A stretch of 64,000 bases of DNA from an uncultured Paracoccus sp. (GTDB lineage: Bacteria; Pseudomonadota; Alphaproteobacteria; Rhodobacterales; Rhodobacteraceae). The stretch is taken from positions 1-64,000 of the forward strand of contig CAKTBJ010000006.1 in assembly GCA_934533075.1 (NCBI GenBank), read 5' to 3'. The notes under the pieces were generated by a model. It saw nothing but the letters and a program-made list of their open reading frames with translations. It was not told the origin of the DNA and did no database searches. Each line of letters begins with the position of its first letter. Position 1 is the first letter of the stretch. The position numbers were made by a program, and so were the translations under genes. Shown here in pieces: positions 8,063 through 16,804 of the stretch.

Positions 8063-8841
8063 CCCTGACCGGCGCCAGCGGCATCCTGGGCGGCTTCCTG
8101 CTGGAGGCCGCCCGCTCATCCGGCCACAATGTCGTGACGCTGGGCGGGGATATGCCGTGGCGCCTCGGGCAACCCGTTGACCTGACAGGCTTCGATGCCC
8201 TGATCCATGCGGCCTTCGCCCACCAGCCTGGCCGCTATCGAGGCGGCGAGGGCGACGATCCGCAAGGCTTCATCGCCGCCAACCTCACCGGCACGCTGCG
8301 CCTTTGGCAGGACAGCCGCGCCGTGCCCCGCCGGCTGTTCGTCAGTTCCCGCGCGGTCTTCGATGCGCTGCCTGCCGGCACGCCGCTGGAAGAAGCCCGC
8401 AGCCCCGCCCCGGCCTCGCTTTACGGGCGCGTCAAGGCCGAGGCCGAGGCCGCGCTGCTGGCCGAAGGCGGTGCCGTCTTGCGGGCAACGGGCCTTTATG
8501 GTCCCGGAAAGGCTGGCGAAAAGTGGCGCCCGCTGTTCGCGCAGGCCGAATCCGGCCGGACCCCCGCCCCGCGCCGCGCCGGCGAGGTCCATGCCGCCGA
8601 TACCGCCCGTGCCGCGCTGATGATTCTGGAGGCGGAGGCCTCGGGCGCCTTCCACGCCTCCGACCTGCTGCTGGACCGTCGCCAACTGATCGCCGCGCGG
8701 GCCGAGGCCATCGGCCGCCCCCTGCCGCTGCCGGCGGCGGATGAGGCCCCGGTGTCCCTCCTCGACTGCCGGCGGCTGAAATCGCTGGGCTGGCGGCCCG
8801 GCGGCTGGCCGCAACTGGGTGCCACGCTGGCGGGGCTGTAG
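8053..8841 (+). CDS. sqdC: SqdC-type NAD(P)-dependent reductase/epimerase of the sulfolipid operon
   Basis: An extended SDR of 262 residues with a Rossmann motif (TGASGILG, residues 6-13) and the catalytic YGRVK near residue 124 (Tyr-x3-Lys form). Loss of SqdC in Rhodobacter sphaeroides disturbs sulfolipid synthesis and causes a sulfoquinovosyl-dihydroxyacetone product to build up. Its precise reaction is not settled, and a reductase role near the head-group transfer step is the usual reading. It overlaps sqdD by 10 bp and closes the operon. A degenerate tandem repeat follows immediately. Confidence 0.85.
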   Translation: MRIALTGASGILGGFLLEAARSSGHNVVTLGGDMPWRLGQPVDLTGFDALIHAAFAHQPGRYRGGEGDDPQGFIAANLTGTLRLWQDSRAVPRRLFVSSRAVFDALPAGTPLEEARSPAPASLYGRVKAEAEAALLAEGGAVLRATGLYGPGKAGEKWRPLFAQAESGRTPAPRRAGEVHAADTARAALMILEAEASGAFHASDLLLDRRQLIAARAEAIGRPLPLPAADEAPVSLLDCRRLKSLGWRPGGWPQLGATLAGL

Positions 8842-8847
8842 CGGCCC

Positions 8848-9070
8848 CGGCCAGGGCGTATCGGGGGCGCTGCCCGGCTTTGGCGCGCGCCGGCCTCCGG
8901 TCAGCAATGGCCAGACATGCCGCCACCGCCCGCCACCATATCGGGCGTGCAGCCCCCCCCGGACAGGACGTATCGGGGGCGTCCCTCGATTCCGGCCCGC
9001 GCCTGCCCCTGGCCGCCGATGGCCGCAGCCGCCCGCCACCAAGGGCTTGTAGCCGCCCCGAAAACCGCGC
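8848..9070. repeat. imperfect tandem direct repeat, two units of about 110 bp
   Basis: Unit 1 (about 8848-8959) begins CCGGCCAGGGCGTATCGGGG. Unit 2 (about 8960-9070) begins CCGGACAGGACGTATCGGGG. The shared 13-mer CGTATCGGGGGCG lies at 8857-8869 and 8969-8981. A second match, CCGCCCGCCACCA, lies in the later part of both units, which differ by a roughly 12-bp gap. The pair fills the space between sqdC and the TSUP gene. No terminal inverted repeats or coding frame are evident. Confidence 0.6.
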
Positions 9071-9082
9071 ATCACCGGCGTC

Positions 9083-9853
9083 ATGCCGACCGACCTGATC
9101 CCTCTGTCCCTCGACGGGCTGATGCTGCTGATGCTGGCGACCTTCGTGGCCGGCTTCGTCGACGCCATCGCCGGCGGCGGCGGGCTGATCGTGGTGCCGG
9201 CCCTGATGCTGGCCGGGCTGACCCCGGCGCAGGCGCTGGCCACCAACAAGGTGCAGGCGGTGTTCGGCGTCTGCTCGGCGGCGGCCAACTATGCCCGCCT
9301 GGGCCTGGTCGAGCCGAAGCGCCAGATCCTGCCCGTGGCGATCTGCTTTGCCTGCGGGCTGATCGGCGCCAGCCTTGTCACCATCATCCCCACCGAGGCC
9401 CTGCGCAAGGCGCTGCCGCTGGTGATGATCGGGCTGGCGCTGTTCTTTGCGCTGCGGCGCGGCCTCGACGATACCGACCGCGCCGCCCGCATGCGCCCCG
9501 AGGTCTTCTTCATCACCATTGCGCCGCTGGTCGCGGTCTATGACGGGCTGTTCGGACCCGGCGCGGGCAGCTTTTACGTCATGGGCCTGGTCACCCTGGC
9601 CGGTTTCGGCATGCTGCGCGCCACGGCGAACAGCAAGATGTTGAATGCCGGCTCGAATCTCGGCTCGCTGGCGGGGTTCGCGCTGATGGGCGAACCGCAA
9701 TGGGCGCTGGGGCTGGTGCTGGCCGTGGCCGCCGTCGCCGGCGCCACGCTGGGCGCGCGCATCGCCGCGCGGGTCGGCGCCCGGCTGATCCGGCCCTTGC
9801 TGGTGGTCACTTCCGCAGGCATGGCGTTGAAATTGCTGATAGATCAGCTTTGA
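9083..9853 (+). CDS. TSUP (TauE/SafE) family permease
   Basis: A 256-residue inner-membrane protein with 7-8 predicted helices in two repeated halves. Each half opens with the family signature: FVAGFVDAIAGGGGLIVVPAL at about 22-42, and a second VAVYDGLFGPGAGSFYV at about 150-166. TSUP proteins move sulfite, sulfonates, sulfoacetate or related organic anions. Being next to the sulfolipid operon, a sulfur-anion role (for example sulfite, the substrate of SqdB) is attractive but only inference; many TSUP paralogues have other substrates. It is separated from sqdC by about 240 bp of repeat sequence, so co-transcription is uncertain. Confidence 0.88.
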   Translation: MPTDLIPLSLDGLMLLMLATFVAGFVDAIAGGGGLIVVPALMLAGLTPAQALATNKVQAVFGVCSAAANYARLGLVEPKRQILPVAICFACGLIGASLVTIIPTEALRKALPLVMIGLALFFALRRGLDDTDRAARMRPEVFFITIAPLVAVYDGLFGPGAGSFYVMGLVTLAGFGMLRATANSKMLNAGSNLGSLAGFALMGEPQWALGLVLAVAAVAGATLGARIAARVGARLIRPLLVVTSAGMALKLLIDQL

Positions 9854-9949
9854 CCCGCATGGCGCCGCTTCGCGGCGGGGAATTGCCGCCGGCGGTGGAC
9901 TTCGGCACGGCTTTTGGCTAGGTGTCAGCCGCGCTTTCAGGGACGCAAG

Positions 9950-10276
9950 ATGACGACGAAAATGGCGAAATACAGCCTTGGCCAGGTGGTCCGGCATCGC
10001 AAGCACCCGTTTCGCGGGGTGGTCTTCGACGTGGACCCGGTCTTTTCGAACACCGAAGAATGGTATGAGTCGATCCCCGAGGACACCCGCCCGGATCGCG
10101 ACCAGCCCTATTACCACCTGTTCGCCGAGACCGAGGCCACCTTCTACACCGCCTACGTCTCGGAGCAGAACCTGGTGCCCGACGCCTCCGGCGAGCCGGT
10201 CGAGCACCCGGAGGTGCCCGAGGTCTTCGGTCCCTTCGACGGCGGCCGCTATGCCATCCACGGGCTGCTGAACTAG
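9950..10276 (+). CDS. hspQ: heat shock protein HspQ (YccV-like)
   Basis: This 108-residue protein has the YccV/hemimethylated-DNA-binding fold signature near its start (YSLGQVVRHRKHPFRGVVFD) and the later motif QPYYHLFAE. HspQ is a heat-induced factor that assists degradation of unstable proteins, such as mutant DnaA, and is an adaptor for Lon in enterobacteria. The ATG at 9950 (MTTKMAKYSLG) is preferred; an ATG at 9962 is a possible alternative. Its stop codon is 5 bp from the convergent stop of the RsbW-like gene, with no terminator between them. Confidence 0.9.
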   Translation: MTTKMAKYSLGQVVRHRKHPFRGVVFDVDPVFSNTEEWYESIPEDTRPDRDQPYYHLFAETEATFYTAYVSEQNLVPDASGEPVEHPEVPEVFGPFDGGRYAIHGLLN

Positions 10277-10281
10277 GCGCC

Positions 10282-10713
10282 TCACGGCGGCACCCGAAAG
10301 CGCAGGACGTTATAGCCCTCGCCGCGCCGATAGTGCAGCTCGCTGACCAGATGGTGGATCAGCGACCAGCCGAAGCCGCTTTCCGGCAGGTTCAGTGGCA
10401 AGGGCGGCTCCGGCGCGATCAGGCAATCCGGCGGGACGGCGCGCCCGTCGTCGATCACCTCGGCCCGCAGGCCCGGCGCCTGCCAGAACAGCCGCAGCGC
10501 CACCCGCGCCGGTCCCTTCGTCCCGCCGTGGCGCTGGATGTTGGAGAGCAGCTCGGCCAGCACCAGCTCCGCCCGGTTGGCGAGGTCGGGGCTGACCGAG
10601 GCCAGCCGGTCCTCCACCGCCAGCAGCACGCGGCGGATTTCCGGGATGCGGGCGCGGAACACATGCGCATAAAGCGGCGGCCCGTCCGCCGCGGGGGGAT
10701 CGGCGCCGTGCAT
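10282..10713 (-). CDS. RsbW-like serine kinase / anti-sigma factor (HATPase)
   Basis: A 143-residue GHKL-ATPase domain without a sensor. The N-box appears as ELVLAELLSNIQRHG, with the Mg-binding Asn in LSNIQRH, followed by a G1 motif (VIDDGRAVPP) and a G2-like loop (SGFGWSLIHHL). Such stand-alone domains bind and inactivate sigma or response factors and phosphorylate their STAS-domain antagonist. The ATG at 10713 overlaps the stop codon of the upstream STAS gene (TGATG), so the pair is translated together. No RsbU-type phosphatase or sigma gene is nearby, so the target is not in this window. Confidence 0.82.
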   Translation of the reverse strand: MHGADPPAADGPPLYAHVFRARIPEIRRVLLAVEDRLASVSPDLANRAELVLAELLSNIQRHGGTKGPARVALRLFWQAPGLRAEVIDDGRAVPPDCLIAPEPPLPLNLPESGFGWSLIHHLVSELHYRRGEGYNVLRFRVPP

Positions 10714-11039
10714 CACGCCTTCCCGGCCGGCGCGGCATCCAGGATCGTGAACACGCTGTCCATCCGGGTCAGATGAAACACCCGAACCACGTTCGGCGTC
10801 AGCCCGCACAGGCGCAGCGCCCGGCCCTGCGGCATCGCCTTCAGCACCGCGATCACCGCCCCCAGGCCGGAGCTGTCCATGAACAGCACCTGCCCCAGGT
10901 CCAGCGTCACCGGCCCTTGCCCGCCCTGCATGGCGCGGCGCATGGCGTCCTTGAACTCGGTCGCCACGGCGGCGTCGAGGCGCGATTCGGCCACGGTGAT
11001 GCGCTGACCCTCCGAATCGGTCGTTGCGATCAGGTGCAT
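10713..11039 (-). CDS. STAS-domain anti-sigma factor antagonist (RsbV/SpoIIAA-like)
   Basis: A single 108-residue STAS domain. The phosphoacceptor loop is FMDSSGLGAV with candidate serines 56 and 57, followed by the helix AVLKAMPQGRAL. It should bind its partner kinase when unphosphorylated and be released on phosphorylation. The ATG at 11039 follows a GGGAGG ribosome site by about 8-9 nt; an upstream in-frame ATG at 11084 lacks one. It is the first gene of a two-gene operon with the RsbW-like gene, divergent from the YbaK gene. Confidence 0.85.
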   Translation of the reverse strand: MHLIATTDSEGQRITVAESRLDAAVATEFKDAMRRAMQGGQGPVTLDLGQVLFMDSSGLGAVIAVLKAMPQGRALRLCGLTPNVVRVFHLTRMDSVFTILDAAPAGKA

Positions 11040-11119
11040 TGCTGCGATCCTCCCGGTTCCTTTCCGCCGATCTTTAGGGCACAACCCCTAACAATCCGTA
11101 ACCGCAGCCGGGATTTTCC

Positions 11120-11587
11120 ATGTCCAAATCCGTCAGACGGGTCGAATCGGCCCTTGCCGCCGCCGGGGCCGGGCGGCGCATCCTCGACCTGGGCGATTGC
11201 CGCACGGCGGCGGATGCCGCGGCCTCGGCCGGGTGCGAGATCGACCAGATCGCGAAATCCATCATCTTCCGCGGCGAGGACAGCGGCCATTGCCTGCTGT
11301 TCCTGACCGCCGGCGGCAACCGCGTGGACCCCGCCAAGGCCGCCGCCCTCGCCGGCGAGGCGTTGGGCAAGGCCGATGCCGACCTCGTGCGGGCCGAGAC
11401 CGGCTTTGCGATCGGCGGCGTGGCGCCCGTGGGCCATCTGCGGCCGCTGCGCAGCTTCTGGGACAGCCGGCTGGACGATTTCGCCGAGATCTGGGCCGCC
11501 GCCGGCACCCCGCGCCATGTCTTTGCCATCGCGCCCGCGCAGCTTCGCGCGATCACCGGCGCCGAGCCGGGCGACTTCACCGCCTGA
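11120..11587 (+). CDS. YbaK/EbsC-type aminoacyl-tRNA deacylase
   Basis: This 155-residue stand-alone editing domain is related to the bacterial Cys-tRNA(Pro) deacylase YbaK and ProX. The catalytic-type lysine lies in IAKSIIFRG (Lys46), and the conserved Gly-rich loop GFAIGGVAPVGH (about 95-106) forms the substrate pocket. These enzymes hydrolyse mischarged tRNA in the cytoplasm. Family length is 150-165 residues, as here. The exact amino acid and tRNA specificity is not clear from sequence. The gene is divergent from the STAS operon and 41 bp before the next gene, which seems to have its own promoter. Confidence 0.87.
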   Translation: MSKSVRRVESALAAAGAGRRILDLGDCRTAADAAASAGCEIDQIAKSIIFRGEDSGHCLLFLTAGGNRVDPAKAAALAGEALGKADADLVRAETGFAIGGVAPVGHLRPLRSFWDSRLDDFAEIWAAAGTPRHVFAIAPAQLRAITGAEPGDFTA

Positions 11588-11593
11588 GCCGGC

Positions 11594-11621
11594 TTGCCCC
11601 CAGGGCGCGCGCGCCTATCTT
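11594..11621 (+). promoter_or_regulatory. putative promoter giving a nearly leaderless mRNA
   Basis: TTGCCC (11594-11599), 16 nt and TATCTT (11616-11621) end only 7 nt before the ATG at 11629, leaving no room for a ribosome site. If used, the transcript would be leaderless. Confidence 0.35.
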
Positions 11622-11628
11622 GCACCGC

Positions 11629-12765
<1,137 letters not shown>

Positions 12766-12814
12766 TTTTTCCCGCCATCTCACGCACTTGCCCCCTGCGC
12801 GCCCATGCCGCATC

Positions 12815-12862
12815 GCCGCGCGCGGGAAATTCATCGCTTTTGAGCGATTGCGTTCCGCGCGG
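12815..12862. terminator. stem-loop before hpf, possible terminator
   Basis: Nested complementary segments: an outer CGCGCGGGAA / TTCCGCGCG with one unpaired base, and an inner ATCGCT / AGCGAT around a TTTG loop. They form an extended hairpin about 50 bp after the acyltransferase stop. No T-run follows, so termination is uncertain. Confidence 0.4.
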
Positions 12863-12876
12863 GGCCTTCGGCTTTG

Positions 12877-12905
12877 TTGACAGGCGGGCCGGCAGGCAGT
12901 CTCAT
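12877..12905 (+). promoter_or_regulatory. putative promoter of hpf-ptsN
   Basis: A consensus TTGACA (12877-12882), a 17-nt spacer and TCTCAT (12900-12905) lie 45 nt before the hpf ATG and after the preceding stem-loop. This is the best -35 box seen in the window. Confidence 0.5.
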
Positions 12906-12950
12906 GGCCTTGTGCGCAGCACGCGCACCAAGATGAGGAAAGGGCAAACC

Positions 12951-13529
12951 ATGCGCTATCAGATCAGCGGGAAGAACATTGATGTCGGCGACGCTCTGGC
13001 CAGCCATGTGAGGGAGCAACTGACCGAGACCGTCGAGAAATACGCCCAGCGTCCCACCGACGCCACGGTGACGTTTTCCCGCGACGCCCATAACTTCGTC
13101 TGCGATGCGGTGGTCCACCTGTCCACCGGCCTGACCGCACAGGCGCGTGCCCAGGCGGTGGAGGTCTATGCCGCCTTCGAGGCCTGCCGCGAAAAGATGG
13201 ACAAGCAGCTTCGCCGCCACAAGCGCCGGCTGAAGGATCACTACAAGGACCGCACCGGGCCGGTTGAATTCATGCAGGCCGACAGCTATGTGCTGGCCGC
13301 CGACGAGGAGCAATGGGAAGGCCAGGCCGATGACAGCCTCGCCCCGATCATCGTCGCCGAGATGGAGACCCGCGTGCCGACGCTTTCCGTCGGCGAGGCG
13401 GTGATGCAGATGGAGCTGTCGGGCACCTCGATGCTGGTGTTCCGCAACGAGAAACATGGTGGCGTGAATGTCGTCCATCGCCGTGATGACGGCAATGTGG
13501 GCTGGATCGACCCCCGCAACCTGGCCTGA
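12951..13529 (+). CDS. hpf: ribosome hibernation-promoting factor, long form
   Basis: This 192-residue protein has an N-terminal ribosome-binding HPF/RaiA domain (residues 1-105: beta-alpha-beta with KMDKQLRRHKRRLKDH at its end). A linker and the C-terminal dimerisation domain follow (about 128-190, VAEMETRVPTLSVGEAVMQM to VGWIDPRN). Long HPF joins two 70S ribosomes into inactive 100S dimers in stationary phase or stress. The ATG at 12951 follows a GAGGAAAGG-type ribosome site. ptsN follows 61 bp downstream, a pairing known from many Proteobacteria, where hpf and ptsN lie after rpoN; rpoN is not seen here. Confidence 0.93.
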   Translation: MRYQISGKNIDVGDALASHVREQLTETVEKYAQRPTDATVTFSRDAHNFVCDAVVHLSTGLTAQARAQAVEVYAAFEACREKMDKQLRRHKRRLKDHYKDRTGPVEFMQADSYVLAADEEQWEGQADDSLAPIIVAEMETRVPTLSVGEAVMQMELSGTSMLVFRNEKHGGVNVVHRRDDGNVGWIDPRNLA

Positions 13530-13590
13530 TGGCACCCCGGCCGCCGCGTGCAGCAGGCGCCGCGCGGCGGCCGAACCGAACCGGAAAGAC

Positions 13591-14037
13591 ATGCAGATCA
13601 GCGACATCCTGTTACCGAATGCCGTGCGCACGATGCCGCAGGTCAACAGCAAGAAGCGGCTGTTGAACGAACTGGCCGAGATGGCCCATGCCGTGCTGGG
13701 CTTCGACGCGGCCGAGACGCTGGACGCCTTGCAGGAGCGCGAGAGCCTCGGCCCCACCGGCGTCGGCCAGGGCGTGGCGCTGCCGCATGCGCGGCTGCGC
13801 GGCCTCGACCGGGTGCGCGGGCTGTTCGTGCGGCTGGACAAGCCGCTGGACTATGATGCGGTGGACCGCCAGCCGGTCGACCTGGTCTTTGCGCTGCTGG
13901 CGCCGAACAGCTCCGGCGTCGATCACCTCAAGGCGCTGGCGCTGGTCTCGCGCACGCTGCGCGACGCCGATCTGCGCGCCAAGCTGCGGGCGAACGACGA
14001 TCCGGTGGCGCTGCACGCGATGCTGGTCAGCGCCTGA
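13591..14037 (+). CDS. ptsN: PTS IIA-like nitrogen-regulatory protein PtsN
   Basis: This 148-residue EIIA domain carries the phosphoacceptor histidine in GVALPHARL (His66). It opens with the start pattern MQISDILLPNAV common to alphaproteobacterial PtsN. EIIA-Ntr receives phosphate from the nitrogen PTS (PtsP-NPr) and regulates potassium transport, carbon/nitrogen balance and stress responses; it does not transport sugar. Its stop codon is 3 bp from the convergent cobF stop, without a terminator. Confidence 0.92.
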   Translation: MQISDILLPNAVRTMPQVNSKKRLLNELAEMAHAVLGFDAAETLDALQERESLGPTGVGQGVALPHARLRGLDRVRGLFVRLDKPLDYDAVDRQPVDLVFALLAPNSSGVDHLKALALVSRTLRDADLRAKLRANDDPVALHAMLVSA

Positions 14038-14040
14038 TCC

Positions 14041-14775
14041 TCAGCCGCCGCGGCGCAGCAGATAGATGTCCATGATCCAGCCATGCGCCGCGCGGGCCGT
14101 CTCGCGCGCGGCGAGGATGCGCGGCCCGGCCTCGGCCAGCGGCCCCGATTCGAGGATCTCGGCCGGCATGCCCAGATAGGCGCCCCACCAGATGCGCAGC
14201 CCCTCGGGCGGCAGGGTGGCGAAGGCGCCGCCCTTGTCCAGCATCACCGCCAGCGTGTCGAAGCCCTGCGGCCAGCCGCTTTCGCGCAGCCGCCGCCCGG
14301 TGGTGACGGCAAATCCGGCGCCCAGCCCGTTCAGGGGAATGGCATGTGCCGCGCAAAGCGCCTGAAGCGCGGTGATCCCCGGCACCACCCGCGCCGGTAG
14401 CCCCAGCCTTTCGGCCACCCGCAGCGTCGAATCGTAAAGCGAGGGATCGCCCCAGACCATCAGCGCCACGGTCTCGGGATGGCCGGCGCGCGCAATCGCC
14501 GCCGCCCACTCCGCCGCGATGGCATCGTGCCAGTCGTTGACGGCGCCGAGATAGTCGCCCGTTCCCCGCCTTTCGGGCATGCTGATCCGCGCCACTGGCA
14601 CCGGGCGCGCCAGCACCTGCGCCAGAATCGCGCCGCGCACATCCGCCAGCCCGGCCTTTTCCGTGCCCTTGTCGGGAATCAGGATCAGGTCGGCCCCGTT
14701 CAGCGCCGCCACGCCCTGCCGGGTCAGATGGTCCGGGTTGCCGGTGCCGATGCCGACCAGAACCAGCCGCGTCAT
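14041..14775 (-). CDS. cobF: precorrin-6A synthase (deacetylating)
   Basis: This 244-residue SAM-dependent tetrapyrrole methyltransferase begins with the family motif LVGIGTGNPDHLT. CobF adds the C-1 methyl group and releases the extruded acetate to make precorrin-6A, a step specific to the oxygen-dependent pathway. The later strand ALMVWGDPSLYDST and the loop VVPGITALQAL are the usual substrate- and SAM-site elements. The start ATG overlaps the cobA stop codon by four bases (ATGA). It is the last gene of the minus-strand block cobL-E-M-B-A-F. Confidence 0.93.
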   Translation of the reverse strand: MTRLVLVGIGTGNPDHLTRQGVAALNGADLILIPDKGTEKAGLADVRGAILAQVLARPVPVARISMPERRGTGDYLGAVNDWHDAIAAEWAAAIARAGHPETVALMVWGDPSLYDSTLRVAERLGLPARVVPGITALQALCAAHAIPLNGLGAGFAVTTGRRLRESGWPQGFDTLAVMLDKGGAFATLPPEGLRIWWGAYLGMPAEILESGPLAEAGPRILAARETARAAHGWIMDIYLLRRGG

Positions 14776-15488
14776 GGCCGCCCCTCCGCCAGCGCGCCGT
14801 AAAGGATCAGCACCGGCTGGTCGGAAACCCCCTCCGCCAGCCGTTCCGCCAGCCCGGCGATGGTGCTGCGGGCAAGAGCCTGCCCGCCGAGGCTGACCGC
14901 CTCCGCCACCATCGCCGGGGTGTCGGGCGCCATGCCCTCGGCGATCAGCCGCGCCGCCAGCGCGGCGAAGGTCCGCTGCCCCATATAGACCACGGTGACG
15001 GCGGCGGGATCGGCCAGCGCCGGCCAGTTCGCATCGCCCGGCAGGGTGCCGCCGGTATCGGCGCCGGTGACGAACTGCACCCGCCGCGCGGTCAGCCGTC
15101 GCGACAAGGGCATCCGCGCCGCCGCCGCCGCCGCCGTGGCCGCCGTCACGCCCGGCACCACCTCGAAATCCAGACCCGCCGCCGTGACGGCCGCGATTTC
15201 CTCCTCCAGCCGCCCGAACAGGGTGCAATCGCCGGATTTCAGCCGCACCACCCGCGCGAAGCGGTGGCCATGCCCGACCAGCAGCGCATTCACGTCCTCC
15301 TGCCTTGCCGAGGGCCGCCCGGCCCGCTTGCCCACCGGGATCAGCAGCGCGTCCTTGGCCGCATGTTCCAGCACCGGCCCCGAGGACAGGTCGTCGTGCA
15401 GGATCACCTGCGCCTGCCCCAGCAGGCGGGTGGCGCGCAGGGTCAAAAGGTCAGCCGCGCCCGGCCCGGAGGAAACAAACGAAATCAT
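14772..15488 (-). CDS. cobA: uroporphyrinogen-III C-methyltransferase (SUMT)
   Basis: This 238-residue SUMT methylates uroporphyrinogen III at C-2 and C-7 to precorrin-2, the branch point from heme. The N-terminal motif SSGPGAADLLTLRA, the YDDL-like HDDLSS, the VGKRAGRPSARQEDVN segment and RLKSGDCTLFGR are all characteristic. It is the stand-alone methyltransferase with no CysG oxidase/chelatase domain, as expected for a dedicated cobalamin enzyme. It overlaps cobB upstream and cobF downstream by four bases each. The methyltransferases CobA, CobF, CobM, CobJ, CobI and the first half of CobL in this cluster are paralogues of one fold. Confidence 0.93.
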   Translation of the reverse strand: MISFVSSGPGAADLLTLRATRLLGQAQVILHDDLSSGPVLEHAAKDALLIPVGKRAGRPSARQEDVNALLVGHGHRFARVVRLKSGDCTLFGRLEEEIAAVTAAGLDFEVVPGVTAATAAAAAARMPLSRRLTARRVQFVTGADTGGTLPGDANWPALADPAAVTVVYMGQRTFAALAARLIAEGMAPDTPAMVAEAVSLGGQALARSTIAGLAERLAEGVSDQPVLILYGALAEGRP

Positions 15489-16804
15489 GGAACTGCCGCA
15501 ATAAGATGGAAAAAGCTGCCACTGGCCCGCCCGCCGCCGGGAAAGGCGCGGAAGGCGCCGGTTTCCTCCAGCAGGGTGCCATCGGCGTCGTAGACCCGCG
15601 CCAGCGGCGCATCCGGCTGGGCGAGGATGGTCGCATAGTGGAATTCGTGCCCGCGCAACTGCGCGCCGGGGGGCAGGCCGGGCATCGGCGCCAGCAGTTC
15701 CGCGCGGCGATAGCCCAGGTTCATGCGCCGCCGGGCAAAGCTGGTTTCCAGCCCCAGCAGCCCGGCCATGCGGTGGCGCATGCCCTCGGCATCGGTCAGC
15801 CAGGCGCCCATCGCCATGAACCCGCCGCATTCGCCATGCACCGGGCGGGTCTGGGCAAAGGCTTGCAGTCCCTCGCGGAAATGCCCCGCCGCCGCCAGCC
15901 GGGCGGCATGCAGTTCGGGATAGCCGCCGGGCAGCCAGCAGGCATCCGCCTCCTCGGGCGGCGCCTCGTCGGCCAGCGGCGAGAAGGGCAGCACCCGCGC
16001 CCCCTGCGCCGCCCAATCCGCCAGAAGATGCGCATAGACAAAGGAAAACGCCGCATCCTGCGCCAGCGCGATCGCCCGGCCCGGCGCAGGCGCCGCGGCG
16101 CGGACCGAGGCCGGCAGGGGCCGGGCCTGCCTCGCCAGCGCCCGAATCGCCGGCAGGTCGCAATGCGCGGCGATCAGGTCCGCCGCCGCGTCCAGAAACG
16201 CGGCCAGGGCGCCATGCTCCTGCGCCTGCACCAGACCCAGATGCCGCTCGGGCAGGGTGGTGGTGGCGTTGCGGGGCAGGGCGCCCAGCACCGGCAGCCC
16301 GGCCTCCGCCATTCCGCGCCGGGCCAGCCGCTCGTGCCGGGGCGAGGCCACGCGGTTCAGGATCACCCCCGCCACGCAAACGCCGGGCCGGAACCGCGCC
16401 ATGCCCTGCGCCAAGGCCCCCACCGTCTGCGCCTGACCCGAGCAATCCAGCACCAGCACCACCGGCCAGCCCGTCATCATGGCCAGATCGGCCCCCGAGC
16501 CATCGCCGCAAGCGCCCTTCGTGGCCACCCCGTCGAACAGCCCCATCGAGCCTTCCAGAATCAACAGATCGGCGTCGGCCCCAGCCAGCCGCCCGATCAG
16601 CCCTTCCTTCATCGTCCAGCTATCGAGGTTGCGCGAGGGCCGCCCCGTCGCCGCGGCGTGAAAGCCGGGGTCGATATAGTCCGGCCCGCCCTTCAGGCAT
16701 TGCACGGCCAGCCCCTGCCGGGTGAAGGCCCGCGCCAGCCCCAGCGTCACCGTGGTCTTGCCGCTGCCCGACGAGGGCGCCGCGATCATCAGCCCCGGCG
16801 TCAT
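15485..16804 (-). CDS. cobB: cobyrinic (hydrogenobyrinic) acid a,c-diamide synthase
   Basis: This 439-residue amidotransferase has an N-terminal MinD/BioD-like ATPase domain with P-loop [10 protein letters not shown] (residues 9-18). The C-terminal type-1 glutaminase domain has its nucleophile Cys in HGECGGFM (about residue 325). In the oxygen-dependent pathway CobB amidates carboxylates a and c of hydrogenobyrinic acid before cobalt is inserted by CobNST. Length is normal for the family. The start overlaps the cobM stop by four bases. Confidence 0.94.
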   Translation of the reverse strand: MTPGLMIAAPSSGSGKTTVTLGLARAFTRQGLAVQCLKGGPDYIDPGFHAAATGRPSRNLDSWTMKEGLIGRLAGADADLLILEGSMGLFDGVATKGACGDGSGADLAMMTGWPVVLVLDCSGQAQTVGALAQGMARFRPGVCVAGVILNRVASPRHERLARRGMAEAGLPVLGALPRNATTTLPERHLGLVQAQEHGALAAFLDAAADLIAAHCDLPAIRALARQARPLPASVRAAAPAPGRAIALAQDAAFSFVYAHLLADWAAQGARVLPFSPLADEAPPEEADACWLPGGYPELHAARLAAAGHFREGLQAFAQTRPVHGECGGFMAMGAWLTDAEGMRHRMAGLLGLETSFARRRMNLGYRRAELLAPMPGLPPGAQLRGHEFHYATILAQPDAPLARVYDADGTLLEETGAFRAFPGGGRASGSFFHLIAAVP

